A stretch of 40,877 nucleotides of DNA from JANMAT01 sp031359995 (GTDB lineage: Bacteria > Actinomycetota > Acidimicrobiia > Acidimicrobiales > Ilumatobacteraceae). The first letter of the stretch is position 1; each line of letters starts with the position of its first letter. Location: positions 1-40,877 of the forward strand of contig JANMAT010000230.1 of assembly GCA_031359995.1 (NCBI GenBank). The letters run 5' to 3'. Shown here piece by piece: positions 15,751 through 23,683 of the stretch. The position numbers and the translations under genes were made by a program. The notes beneath the pieces are model-generated. The model saw only the letters and a program-made list of their open reading frames with translations. It did not search any database and was not told the DNA's origin.

Positions 15751-16533
15751 TCAGCGGCGGCCGAGCGCGGCCACGAGCCGGGCCGGATCGGGGTCGTCCT
15801 CGGGACCCTGCAACGCCACGGCGTCGGCACCGGTCGCAGCGCAGCGCCCCACGATCTCCGCCACCGTCGCGGGTGTCTGCTCGGCCGACGGCACCTCCTG
15901 GAACACGACGAGCCGATGGCGGCCAGGGCGCCCGACCCCGACACGCGCCGCGTCGACGGCCGCCCGCACGTGGCCGATGTCGCCCACGGTGGCGCTGGCG
16001 TCGAGGATGGTGCCGTCACCGACCTCGCCCGAGGCGACCACCGTCCGCGGACCGCGGGCGCCCACGAGCACGGGCGGCACCACGTCGGGCGGCCAGTCCA
16101 GCGTCACCGCGTCGAGCCGGACGTAGCGCCCGTGGACGGTGACCGTGTCGCCGGCCAGCAGCGAACGCACCGCGGCGACGTGCTCGCGCAGCAACGTGAG
16201 GGGCGAGTCGGCACGCCCGCCCACCTGCCCCATCCACGACTGCACACCGTGGCCGAGCCCGGGCCAGAACCGACCGGGGAACATGCGGGCCAGCGACGCG
16301 ATCTCCATGGCGGTGACGGCCGGGTTGCGCAGCGGCACGGGCAACAGCCCGATGCCGACCTGCAATCGGTCGCTCCACGCCAGCGCGGCGGCCGAGGTGG
16401 TGAGCCCACCCTCGAGGAAGCAGTCCTCCCACAACCACAGCTCGTCCACACCGGCGACCTCGGCCGCCTCGACCACGCCCCGGAGCGCGTCCGGCGGCAA
16501 CTGGGGCCGGAACACCACGCCGACGCTGGTCAC
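15751..16533 (-). CDS. LLM-class (F420-type) flavin oxidoreductase
   Basis: 260-residue luciferase-like TIM-barrel oxidoreductase. Landmarks are VDELWLWEDCF near 27-37, VGIGLLPVPLRNPAVTAMEI, MFPGRFWPGLGHGVQSWMGQ and VLVGARGPRTV, which are standard strands of the superfamily, with the cofactor pocket in the GLGHG region. It is shorter than most members (300-350). The GTG start at 16533 overlaps the stop of the upstream DUF3097 gene in a GTGA arrangement, which fixes the start and implies translational coupling. Substrate unknown. F420 use is inferred from the lineage and family. Confidence 0.8.
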   Translation of the reverse strand: MTSVGVVFRPQLPPDALRGVVEAAEVAGVDELWLWEDCFLEGGLTTSAAALAWSDRLQVGIGLLPVPLRNPAVTAMEIASLARMFPGRFWPGLGHGVQSWMGQVGGRADSPLTLLREHVAAVRSLLAGDTVTVHGRYVRLDAVTLDWPPDVVPPVLVGARGPRTVVASGEVGDGTILDASATVGDIGHVRAAVDAARVGVGRPGRHRLVVFQEVPSAEQTPATVAEIVGRCAATGADAVALQGPEDDPDPARLVAALGRR

Positions 16534-17336
16534 GCTTCTACTTCGCTGACGAAGTCGATGAGCCGCTCGACCGCGCCCACGAGCTCGGGCCGCAGCTCCT
16601 TGTAGGTGGTGACCTTGTTGCGCAACTTCGGCCAGAAACCCTCGAACGGCACGCAGAGCGCGGCGCACACCCCCGCCTTCCACTCGACCGACCGGGGCAC
16701 CCGGGGCCACTCCTGCAGTCCCATCAACTCGGGCCGGATGCCGGCCCACACGTCGACAAAGGGATGGCCGGCGACGAGCACGTTCGGATCGCGCACCGAC
16801 GAGGCCAGTCGGGCCTCCTTCGAGCCGGTCACCAAGTGGTCGACCAGCACGCCGAGGCGACGCCGGTCGCTGGGACCGAACTCGGTCACCGCGTCGAGCA
16901 GGTGATCGATGCCGTGCAGCGGTTCGACCACGATGCCGAGTTCGCGCAGGTCGTCACCCCAGACGTGCTCGAGCAGTTCGGCGTCGTGGCGGCCCTCGAC
17001 CCAGATTCGGCTGGCACGCGCGGCGCGGGCACCGATCGGCGTGGCCGACGCGATCGAGCCCGAGGCGGTGAACCGGGGGCCGGCGGGCTTGGCCGCTGCG
17101 GGCCGCACCAGCGTGACCGGCCGGCCCTCGAGCAGGAAGCCGCCCGGCTTCCAGCGAAAGTGCCGGTGCTCGCTCTTTCGCGACCGCAGCGTGACCGCTT
17201 CGAAGCTCACCTTCACGATGTCGCCGCAGAAGCCGGTGGCCCGGTCCTCGACGACGAGGCCGATGGTGGCCACGTGCTCGGGATAGGTTGGCCTTCGCTT
17301 CGGATCGAAGTCGTCGAGGACGTCACGCTCGTACAT
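16530..17336 (-). CDS. DUF3097 family protein
   Basis: 268-residue protein of the actinobacterial DUF3097 family. An N-terminal small beta domain (about 25-90) is followed by a part with a TOPRIM-like pattern: WVEGRHDAELLEHVWGDDLR, then RLGVLVDHLVTGSKEARLA and VLVAGHPFVDVWAGIRPE. The Glu of VEG and the Asp of LVDH sit where metal-binding acids of TOPRIM folds occur, which hints at nucleic-acid or phosphotransfer chemistry, but the family has no established function to my knowledge. ATG 17336 (MYERDVLDDF) is chosen because family similarity starts there. It is translationally coupled to the downstream LLM gene. Confidence 0.78.
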   Translation of the reverse strand: MYERDVLDDFDPKRRPTYPEHVATIGLVVEDRATGFCGDIVKVSFEAVTLRSRKSEHRHFRWKPGGFLLEGRPVTLVRPAAAKPAGPRFTASGSIASATPIGARAARASRIWVEGRHDAELLEHVWGDDLRELGIVVEPLHGIDHLLDAVTEFGPSDRRRLGVLVDHLVTGSKEARLASSVRDPNVLVAGHPFVDVWAGIRPELMGLQEWPRVPRSVEWKAGVCAALCVPFEGFWPKLRNKVTTYKELRPELVGAVERLIDFVSEVEA

Positions 17337-17398
17337 GGCCCACCGATCATGGCAGTCGGTGTCGGTCGGGTGGCGGCAATCATCCGCCCCACCGCCGA

Positions 17399-17665
17399 TC
17401 ACCGCAGGAGGGCCACGAACGCCTCGGCCACCGGCGACAAGGGCGCGTCGCGGTGCACGAGGCCGATGGCCCGTCGCAGCCGGGTCCGGAACCGGCGCAC
17501 CACGGCACCCTGGGCGGCGGCCGCCTCGGCCTGCGCGGTGGGCAGCACCGCCGCCCCGGCACCGGCCAGCACCAGCGGAGCGACCGCCTCGCGTCGGTCG
17601 CACTCGACGACCACGTGGGGCACCCGGCCGATGGTGGCCAGGGCCTCGTCGATGAGTCGCCGGGT
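17399..17665 (-). pseudogene. C-terminal remnant of a LysR-type regulator
   Basis: The frame ending at 17399 carries about 85 residues of the effector-binding half of a LysR regulator: RRLIDEALATIGRVPHVVVE, REAVAPLVLAGAGAAVLPTA and a C-terminal SPVAEAFVALLR. The helix-turn-helix and the first half of the effector domain are absent; upstream the frame runs antisense into a TauE/SafE-type gene. The recognisable sequence stops at about 17665. It is probably not functional. Confidence 0.68.
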
Positions 17666-17668
17666 GCT

Positions 17669-18196
17669 GGAAGCATCGCCTTCGGCGTGCCCGCCACCAT
17701 CGTGCGCGCAGTGCTGAGCCGCTACGTGGGCGGCAACGCCCTGGTGCGCCTCACCGACGTGATGCTCGTGGGCATCGGAATCCGCAGCCTCGTGCACCCG
17801 GGCGGGGTCGAGACGCCCGACGTGTCGGCCCTGGACGACCGCCGCATGCGCCTGGCCGTGGCCGCCACGGCGGTGGGGTTGGCCTCGGGGCTGCTGGCCG
17901 ACAGCGGCGGCTTTCTGCTCGTGCCCGGGTACCTGGCCGTGCTGCACCTACCCATCAAGTCGGCGTTCGCCTCGTCGCTGCTGGTGTCGGCCGCGCTTGC
18001 CGTACCCGGGACCATCGTCCCCGTGGCCCTCGGTCACGTGGATTGGCGGGCCGTGGCGGTGTTCGGCCTGGCCTCGGTGCCACCGGCCAACGTGGGCGCC
18101 CGCGTCGCGTTGGCCACCGGTGCGGCCCGGCTCGAGCGGATCCACGGCGGCGGGCTGGCGGCCTTCGGGGCCGTCCTGCTGCTGTTCACCCACTGA
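17669..18196 (+). pseudogene. 5'-truncated TauE/SafE-type permease
   Basis: The frame from about 17669 encodes roughly 175 residues of a TauE/SafE (sulfite/organosulfur exporter) membrane protein: GVPATIVRAVLSRYVGGNAL, the mid-protein helix LTDVMLVGIGIRSLV, then the second repeat SGLLADSGGFLLVPGYLAVL with SAFASSLLVSAALAVPGTIV and a final AFGAVLLLF helix. The first 50-60 residues, including the initial membrane helices and start codon, are missing. Upstream it abuts the truncated LysR gene running the other way. I therefore call it a remnant. It could only be made as an N-terminally short protein. Confidence 0.65.
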
Positions 18197-18199
18197 CGA

Positions 18200-18880
18200 T
18201 CACGGCGCGTCGGGCCGACGTTCGAGCACGATCCGGCAACCGGCCCGGCGGGGGTCGGCCGTCACCAGCCGCACGACGCGCACGTCGCCTACGGCGGCGG
18301 CGATGCCTTCGGCCAGACCGAGGTGCAACTGGCACACGACGCCGGGATCGGCCGCCGCCACCGCGTGGTACGGGCAGTGGCCCAGGACGACCTCGGCCTT
18401 GCGCCCCTTGCGCCGCACCGACGGGTCGAAGCCGAGCCTGTCGGCCTCGGCGGCGATGACCGCCACCCCGTCGACCCCCCGCGCGGCGGCGGTTGCCGCC
18501 GCCCGCCCGGCTCGCTGGCCGGTCTGGCGGGGTGTCGTGCCGGTGCTCACGGCGTCGGCCAGCAGGGTGGCCAGCCCGACGTAGTGGTCGGGCGTGCCCC
18601 AGCGGCCGTCGAGGCCCGGCGTCGCCTGGTACAGCAGGCGAGGCCGACCGCGCCCCCGGGGCGCGTCGGTGGTCTCCTCCACCAGGCCGGCGGCGCACAG
18701 CTTGGCCAGGTGCTGGCGCACGGCGTTGTGGTGCAGACCCAGCGCGGCGGTGAGCGTGACCACGTCGATGGGATCGGACGCGTCCAGCACCAACCGGAAC
18801 AGGCGGTGACGGGTGGGGTCGCCCAGGGCGCGGGCCTGGCGACGGACCTCGTCGTCGGGCAGGACGGGTAGCTGCGTCAC
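18200..18880 (-). CDS. HTH transcriptional regulator with C-terminal Cys/His motif
   Basis: 226-residue regulator. A winged helix of the ArsR/DeoR type occupies about 12-75 (ARALGDPTRHRLFRLVL, then LGLHHNAVRQHLAKLCAAG as the recognition helix region). The C-terminal half contains GHCPYHAVAAADPGVVCQLH, a Cys-x3-His...Cys-x2-His arrangement similar to metal- or Fe-S-binding regulators of the SufR-like group. Start GTG 18880 has an excellent AGGAGG 8 nt upstream, and a -10 box TAGCGT lies at 18903-18908, so it can be expressed independently of the nitrite-reductase-like gene just upstream. A redox or NO-sensing role controlling that gene is inference from position only. Confidence 0.75.
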   Translation of the reverse strand: MTQLPVLPDDEVRRQARALGDPTRHRLFRLVLDASDPIDVVTLTAALGLHHNAVRQHLAKLCAAGLVEETTDAPRGRGRPRLLYQATPGLDGRWGTPDHYVGLATLLADAVSTGTTPRQTGQRAGRAAATAAARGVDGVAVIAAEADRLGFDPSVRRKGRKAEVVLGHCPYHAVAAADPGVVCQLHLGLAEGIAAAVGDVRVVRLVTADPRRAGCRIVLERRPDAP

Positions 18881-18914
18881 CTTGGGATCCTCCTCAACGG
18901 AGACGCTACGCGGA

Positions 18915-18946
18915 CGAGGCGCCGGTGGTGGTCCCCCGACGCCTCG
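18915..18946 (-). terminator. Hairpin between NirK-like gene and regulator
   Basis: CGAGGCG (18915-18921) and CGCCTCG (18940-18946) form a 7-bp stem with an 18-nt loop in the 80-bp gap. A second dyad GATCCG-gta-CGGATC (18948-18962) overlaps the nitrite-reductase-like stop codon. There is no T-run. It could end most transcripts of the oxidase gene before the regulator. Confidence 0.45.
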
Positions 18947-18960
18947 CGATCCGGTACGGA

Positions 18961-20448
18961 TCAGTGGCTCATGGCCGGTGCGGCGGTGACCTCGCCGGCC
19001 TGGAACAGGCCGAGCGCACCCTTGCCGACGTTGGCGAACTTGTGGGTCACGATCGGGTACAACCCGGCCTCGGCAAAGGACAGTTCGACGAAGCCGCCCT
19101 GCGCCGGCTGCAGGTCGAGAGCCTGCGATCCGCCGTGGTCGGGCCCGGGTTGCAGCAGGTACGCCCCCTCCTTGAACACGGTGTCGAACACGGTGCCGAC
19201 GATGTGGAACGAGCTGTTCTCGGAAGGACCGGCGTCGAGCACCCACACCCGCACCCGCTCGTTGGGCTCCACCCGGATGGGCGCCGCCTTGTACTGGTTC
19301 ACGTAGCCGTTGAACACGATGGCGTCCCAGGCACCGCTCTGCATCTTGGTGAGGTCGCCGGGCTGTCCCTGCGGACCGGTGTAGATCTCCGACTGCACGA
19401 GCACGTACTCGTGGTCCACCTCGGCCAGGTTCGGCGGGTCGATGATGATGGAGCCGTACATCCCATTGCCGATGTGGTGCAGCGCCGGAGCCGTGCCGCA
19501 GTGGTACATGAAGATGCCGGCGAACTCGGCGCGGTACTGGTACACCAGCGACTCGCCGGCACCGATGGTCCGCATCTCGTCGTTCCAGGCGACTTTGCTG
19601 GCGTGGAAGTCGATCGAGTGGCCCATCTTGCCGTCGTTCACGAGGGTCACCGTGAACAGGTCACCGACGTGGCCCCGCAGGATCGGCCCGGGCACCTGGT
19701 CGTCGAAGGTCCACATCTGCTGAGTCACGCCCGGGGCGACCTCGATCACCTTCTCCGTGGCGTGCATCGTGATCTTGTGCTCGGTGGCCCCCGCGGCCGG
19801 CGCCAGGGCGGCGTCGTACGGCTTCCAGTCGGCGGCCGGTGCGGCGGCGAAGTCGATCTTCGCCGCGTCGGACGCCGCGGCAGCCGGGGAATTGGCTGCG
19901 GCCGGAGCGGGGCTGGCCGCCGCGCCGCTGATGCGGACGGTGAACGTCATGGCCATGCCCGACGCCTTGTGACCGGGCACGGTGCACCAGGCCGCCGTGG
20001 TGGCGGTGAGGGCGTCGAGCACGACGGTGGCCTCCTGGCCGGGTTGCACGAGGTCAACACCGGTCACGCCGTTCAGCTTCAGGTCGTGGGCCATGGTGCC
20101 GGCGTTGTGCACGGTGAGGTTGATCCTGCGACCGGGTTCCACCACGACGTCGGCCGGCTCGAAGGCGAACTCCTTCATCGTCACGCTGACGTCCTGGGCG
20201 GGGCCGGCGGCCGCGCCGCCACCGCCCGAGCCGCCCTGGGGCAGTACGAGGCCGAGAATGCCGAAGATGAGGGCGACGACGGCGACAGCGCCGATGAAGG
20301 CCCAGGAGCCGATCTCGGCCGTGGTGGGCTTGCGCACGACGATCGGGCGTTCGGGCGGCGCGTCGGGCGGGACGGGCGGGACGGTGGGGGTCGACACGGA
20401 GCGGGCCAACAGCTCCTCGGCCGTGTCGGGAACGTGGAGGTCGGTCAT
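18961..20448 (-). CDS. Membrane-anchored cupredoxin-copper nitrite reductase fusion
   Basis: 495-residue protein with three parts. A cytoplasmic Pro-rich tail (1-45) leads to one transmembrane helix (about 47-70). A cupredoxin domain follows (85-173), with type 1 copper ligands His121, Cys155, His160 and Met165 in C-x4-H-x4-M form. After an Ala/Pro linker comes a two-domain NirK/AniA-like multicopper oxidase (about 220-490). There GHSIDFH (277-282) supplies a type 1 His, the catalytic Asp280 and a type 2 His; YHC (315-317) a type 2 His and the type 1 Cys; H325 and M330 complete type 1; H415 and H469 match the later conserved histidines. It probably reduces nitrite to NO, or a related reaction, outside the membrane. 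Start ATG 20448 has AAAGGA 8 nt upstream. Confidence 0.82.
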   Translation of the reverse strand: MTDLHVPDTAEELLARSVSTPTVPPVPPDAPPERPIVVRKPTTAEIGSWAFIGAVAVVALIFGILGLVLPQGGSGGGGAAAGPAQDVSVTMKEFAFEPADVVVEPGRRINLTVHNAGTMAHDLKLNGVTGVDLVQPGQEATVVLDALTATTAAWCTVPGHKASGMAMTFTVRISGAAASPAPAAANSPAAAASDAAKIDFAAAPAADWKPYDAALAPAAGATEHKITMHATEKVIEVAPGVTQQMWTFDDQVPGPILRGHVGDLFTVTLVNDGKMGHSIDFHASKVAWNDEMRTIGAGESLVYQYRAEFAGIFMYHCGTAPALHHIGNGMYGSIIIDPPNLAEVDHEYVLVQSEIYTGPQGQPGDLTKMQSGAWDAIVFNGYVNQYKAAPIRVEPNERVRVWVLDAGPSENSSFHIVGTVFDTVFKEGAYLLQPGPDHGGSQALDLQPAQGGFVELSFAEAGLYPIVTHKFANVGKGALGLFQAGEVTAAPAMSH

Positions 20449-20462
20449 GATCCCGTCCTTTG

Positions 20463-20480
20463 TTCTAGTAGATGCTAGAA
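20463..20480. promoter_or_regulatory. Palindrome TTCTAG-N6-CTAGAA in the NirK-like promoter
   Basis: A perfect 6-bp-arm dyad lies 15-32 bp upstream of the NirK-like start codon. On the minus strand it covers TAGCAT (20472-20477), the best -10 candidate, so a bound protein would block or position RNA polymerase. The AT-rich patch is striking in this GC-rich DNA. The adjacent Cys-containing HTH regulator is an obvious candidate binder. Confidence 0.55.
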
Positions 20481-20491
20481 GTATTGAACGG

Positions 20492-20526
20492 CCCCGGGAC
20501 CGCTCCCAGGGTCCGAAGTCCCGGGG
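20492..20526. promoter_or_regulatory. 9-bp-arm inverted repeat in the NirK/IclR intergenic region
   Basis: CCCCGGGAC (20492-20500) and GTCCCGGGG (20518-20526) are perfect inverted repeats 17 bp apart, between the divergent NirK-like and IclR genes. It may be an operator for either gene. An RNA hairpin role is less likely because it lies upstream of the probable transcription starts on both sides. Confidence 0.4.
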
Positions 20527-20574
20527 TGCCCCACCGCTCACGACAGCGTTACGCAGCACGGAACGACAGCTCCG

Positions 20575-20580
20575 TAAGCT
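20575..20580 (+). promoter_or_regulatory. -10 box TAAGCT, IclR gene
   Basis: TAAGCT lies 6 nt upstream of ATG 20587. No Shine-Dalgarno is present, consistent with a leaderless transcript. Confidence 0.45.
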
Positions 20581-20586
20581 CGCAGG

Positions 20587-21378
20587 ATGCCCGCCACCCG
20601 AAAGACGCCTGCCGGATCGTCACGGGCGCGGCCGGCCGCCTACTCGTCAGTGCGCAAGGCCATGGCCATCGTGTCGGCGTTCTCCTACGGCGAGCCCGTG
20701 CTCGGCGTGTCGGAACTGGCCCGCCGTCTGGGCATGGGCAAGAGCACGGTGCACCGCCTGCTGGCATCGCTGCTGATCGACGGCTACGTCGAACGCACCG
20801 ACGACGACCGCTACCGCCTGAGCCTGCGCTTCTACGAGATCGGCCAGCAGGTGGCGGCCAGCGTCGACCTGCGCGAGGTGGCCCATCCGATCCTGGAGCG
20901 ACTGCACAACCAGAGCGGCGAGACCGCGCACCTCGCCGTGCTCGCCGGGTCCGAGGTCGTGTACCTCGACCGGCTCGAGAGCCCCCACATGATGCGGATC
21001 TTCACCCGCGCCGGCCGTCGGCGCTCCGCCCACGCCACCTCATCGGGGAAGTGCCTGCTGGCCTACGGCGGACCCGACGACATGGCCACCGCCGTCGCCG
21101 GCGGCCTCCCCCGCCTCGGCCCCCGCACCATCACCAGCCGCCAGCAGCTCGAGCGCGCCCTGCGCGAGGTCCGGGCCCGCGGCTACGCGATCAGCATCGA
21201 GGAGTCGGCGCCCGGCGTCGTGTCGACGGCGGCACCGGTGTTCGACCGTGGCGGCGCATGCACGGCGGCGGTGTCGGTGGCCGGCCCGGTGGCGCGGATG
21301 CCGACCGAGTCACTCGACCGTTTCGTGCGCATGGTCGTGATCGCCGCGGCCGACATCTCGCGCGCCCTCACTCCTTGA
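20587..21378 (+). CDS. IclR family transcriptional regulator
   Basis: 263-residue IclR regulator. The N-terminal winged helix (about 20-82) includes SVRKAMAIVSAF, LGVSELARRLGMGKSTVHRL and the wing DGYVERTDDDRYRLSLRF. The C-terminal effector domain (about 95-260) has HLAVLAGSEVVYLDR, AHATSSGKCLLAYG and IEESAPGVVSTAAPVFD, all family signatures. ATG 20587 has no Shine-Dalgarno; TAAGCT ends 7 nt before it, suggesting a leaderless transcript. It is divergent from the NirK-like gene and 91 bp ahead of an extradiol dioxygenase on the same strand. Control of the ring-cleavage cassette is the natural inference, since IclR proteins often regulate aromatic catabolism. Confidence 0.88.
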   Translation: MPATRKTPAGSSRARPAAYSSVRKAMAIVSAFSYGEPVLGVSELARRLGMGKSTVHRLLASLLIDGYVERTDDDRYRLSLRFYEIGQQVAASVDLREVAHPILERLHNQSGETAHLAVLAGSEVVYLDRLESPHMMRIFTRAGRRRSAHATSSGKCLLAYGGPDDMATAVAGGLPRLGPRTITSRQQLERALREVRARGYAISIEESAPGVVSTAAPVFDRGGACTAAVSVAGPVARMPTESLDRFVRMVVIAAADISRALTP

Positions 21379-21469
21379 GAGGTCGCCGGCCTGCTGATCG
21401 GGACCGTCCGTTGCGCATGCCGGAACGGCCACCTTGTGACGGCGCGCCCGGCGCGCGTCTGATCGTGAC

Positions 21470-22378
21470 ATGCCGATCTACAAGCTGGGCCACGTCGAAG
21501 TCCGGGTGCCCGATCTCGACCTGTGCGTCGCGTACTACACCGAGGTGCTCGGCCTGCGCGAGGTGGACCGCACCCCAGGGCAGGTCTTCCTGAAGGCGTG
21601 GGACGAGCACGACCACCACTCGGTGATTCTGACCGAGGCATCGCGCTACGGCGTCGAGCACGTCGCGTTCAAGACGGACGACATCAACGATCTGGAGCGC
21701 TACGAGACCGAGCTGGAGCGGTTCGGCTCCACGGTGGAGCGCATCCCCGCCGGCACCGAGCTGGCCATGGGTGACGCCATCCGCTTCGACGGCCCCAGCG
21801 GCCACATCATGGAGATCTACTGCAGCATGGACAAGGTCGGCAACGGCCTGCCGCTGAACAACCCGGGCATGGCGCCGATGGACCTGGTCGGCATCGCCCC
21901 GCCCCGCCTCGACCACTGCCTGCTCACCACCGAGAACGTCCCCGACGTGGCCCGCTTCATGCAGGGCGCGCTGGGCTTCCGCCTCACCGAACAGCTCGTC
22001 AGCAACGAGGGCCACCAGATGGTCGTGTTCTTCGAGCGCAGCCACCAGCCCCACGACATCGCCTTCACCCGCGGCGCCAACGGCGGCCTCCACCACTTCG
22101 CCTTCTGGCTCGACTCGTGGTCCGAGATCGGCCGGGCCGCCGACGTGCTGCGGGCCAACGGCATCGACATCGACATCGGCCCCACGCGCCACGGCATCAC
22201 CCGCGGCCACACGGTCTACTTCTTCGACCCGGTCGGCAACCGCAACGAGGTGTTCTCCGGCGGCTACCGCACCGAGCACGACCACCAGACGATCACCTGG
22301 ACCGAAGACCAGTTCGGCAAGGCGCTCTTCTACTACGAGAACCGCGTGGTCGACTCCTTCGTGTCGATCTACACCTGA
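21470..22378 (+). CDS. Extradiol (catechol 2,3-dioxygenase-type) ring-cleavage dioxygenase
   Basis: 302-residue two-domain vicinal-oxygen-chelate protein of the catechol 2,3-dioxygenase type, which opens catecholic rings meta to the hydroxyls using Fe(II) and O2. The catalytic C-terminal domain keeps the 2-His-1-Glu set: His149 (RLDHCLL), His208 (GLHHFAFW; His209 also present) and Glu260 (GNRNEVFSGG). Length and the FFDPVGNRNEVFSGGY signature match XylE-like enzymes. The start is ATG 21470, with no strong Shine-Dalgarno. It is followed 8 bp later by a phosphatase-fold gene and then a ferredoxin gene, forming an operon with the upstream IclR gene as probable regulator. Exact catechol unknown. 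Confidence 0.9.
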   Translation: MPIYKLGHVEVRVPDLDLCVAYYTEVLGLREVDRTPGQVFLKAWDEHDHHSVILTEASRYGVEHVAFKTDDINDLERYETELERFGSTVERIPAGTELAMGDAIRFDGPSGHIMEIYCSMDKVGNGLPLNNPGMAPMDLVGIAPPRLDHCLLTTENVPDVARFMQGALGFRLTEQLVSNEGHQMVVFFERSHQPHDIAFTRGANGGLHHFAFWLDSWSEIGRAADVLRANGIDIDIGPTRHGITRGHTVYFFDPVGNRNEVFSGGYRTEHDHQTITWTEDQFGKALFYYENRVVDSFVSIYT

Positions 22379-22386
22379 GGCGCCCC

Positions 22387-23397
22387 ATGACCAGCCGCAC
22401 CACCCGCGACGACGCACCGGCCTGGCTGGCGCGCTACGAGTCCCGCAAGGCCGAGGGGCCGCTGCCGGTGGCCGACGAGAGCGAGCCGCTGTTCGTCACG
22501 CGCGCCCGCGTCCGGGCCACCGAACGGGCCCTCGCCGAGCTCGACCAGGCCGACGCCCCACCCGGGCGCACGGAGTCCTACTCGCGGGAGAACGTGGCGC
22601 CGCGCGAGTTCCAGTGGCCCGAGTCGTTGCGCACGCGCGTCGGCACCGCGCTGGACGTGCGCCTCATCCGCCACGGCCAGACGCAGGGCTACATCGCCGA
22701 CTCGGCCCTCACCGCGTTGGGCCGGTGGCAGTCGCACCGCAAAGGTCAGGACCTGGCCAAGGGGCTGAGCGAGGGCACGAAGGTGAAGATCGTGCACGCC
22801 CCCACCGCCCGCGCCACCGAGACGGCCGTGGGCCTGCGCGAGGGCATCCTGCAGGCGCTGGCCCGCTACGGCATCGGCGGCGTCGACGTGCAGGAGCCCC
22901 GCCCGGTCGACGGCTTCCGCAACTTCCAGGTGTGGCGCGACGGTACCGAGATGGACGTGACCGCAGCGTTCTACGAGTTCGCCCAGGTGCTCGAGGGCTT
23001 CGAGCGCAGCGGCGTCGGCCAGCGCCCGAGCTGGATGGTGGAGCTCGATCGGTTGTTCCGCATCCAGTTCGGTGGCGGCGACCCCATCACGTACTGGCTG
23101 GCCCAGCCGCTCAACTTCTTCGAGCCGCCCATCACCGTGGTGCGCCGCTACTGGCAGGCGATCCTCGACGAGGCCGAGGGCGAGGCGCCCGACACCAAGC
23201 TCTACGTGTGCGCCCACTCCGGACCGATCCGCGCCGTGGCCGCCGCCGCGGTGGGCCACGATCCGGGCGAGCCCAGCAACGTGGAGGACGTGCGCATCCG
23301 CCTGTACGACGACCGCCAGCGGGCCACGATCACCTACCGGGGGCGGGGGCTCGAGATCGACCTGCCCACCAACGTGCACGCCTCCTGGCACCGCTGA
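22387..23397 (+). CDS. Histidine phosphatase superfamily protein in ring-cleavage cassette
   Basis: 336-residue protein with a histidine-phosphatase core. RLIRHGQTQG gives the catalytic R95-H96-G97, and CAHSGPIRAVAAAA near 270 gives the second His. An ~85-residue N-terminal extension of unknown fold (AWLARYESRKAEG) precedes it. The core has a long insert (about 150-235). ATG 22387 follows GAGG by 6 nt and lies 8 bp after the dioxygenase stop; the ferredoxin gene begins 6 bp after its stop. Why a phosphatase-fold protein is embedded in an extradiol-cleavage operon is unclear. It could act on a phosphorylated or CoA-linked intermediate, but that is a guess. Confidence 0.75.
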   Translation: MTSRTTRDDAPAWLARYESRKAEGPLPVADESEPLFVTRARVRATERALAELDQADAPPGRTESYSRENVAPREFQWPESLRTRVGTALDVRLIRHGQTQGYIADSALTALGRWQSHRKGQDLAKGLSEGTKVKIVHAPTARATETAVGLREGILQALARYGIGGVDVQEPRPVDGFRNFQVWRDGTEMDVTAAFYEFAQVLEGFERSGVGQRPSWMVELDRLFRIQFGGGDPITYWLAQPLNFFEPPITVVRRYWQAILDEAEGEAPDTKLYVCAHSGPIRAVAAAAVGHDPGEPSNVEDVRIRLYDDRQRATITYRGRGLEIDLPTNVHASWHR

Positions 23398-23403
23398 CGC
23401 GCC

Positions 23404-23676
23404 ATGGCCCTGCGCCCCGCCATCCACGAGTTCGCGGTGTCGTTCACGGTCGACGGTGTCGACTACGCCGTGGAGGCATGGACCGACATGACCGCGCTGC
23501 AGGTGGTGCGGGACGTGGCTCGGCACCCGGGCACCCGCTGGCGGTGCGAGGCCGGCATCTGCGGCTCGTGCGAGGCCATGCTGAACGACGTGCCGACGCG
23601 CCTCTGCTCGGTCGGGTCGAAGCGGCTGGCCGACGCCCGCATCGCGCTCCCCTCGGCCCGCTCGCCCGCTCCGTAG
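23404..23676 (+). CDS. Small plant-type [2Fe-2S] ferredoxin
   Basis: 90-residue ferredoxin with the cluster motif Cys48-x4-Cys53-x2-Cys56 (RCEAGICGSCEAML) and Cys68 (TRLCS), matching the plant-type/succinate-dehydrogenase-type 2Fe-2S fold. The N-terminal beta strands HEFAVSFTVDGVDYAVEAW precede it. In ring-cleavage operons such ferredoxins often reactivate oxidised iron in the extradiol dioxygenase (XylT-like role) or feed an oxygenase. That role is inferred here from the dioxygenase two genes upstream. ATG 23404 lies 6 bp after the previous stop. Convergent with an LLM gene (7-bp gap). Confidence 0.85.
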   Translation: MALRPAIHEFAVSFTVDGVDYAVEAWTDMTALQVVRDVARHPGTRWRCEAGICGSCEAMLNDVPTRLCSVGSKRLADARIALPSARSPAP

Positions 23677-23683
23677 GCGCGGG

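Noticed and set aside
21442..21456. Palindrome GCGCGCC-C-GGCGCGC ahead of the dioxygenase gene as an IclR operator.
   Set aside because: Simple GC alternation of this kind is frequent by chance in this DNA, and it lacks the TGGAA/TTCCA-type half sites; left unassigned.
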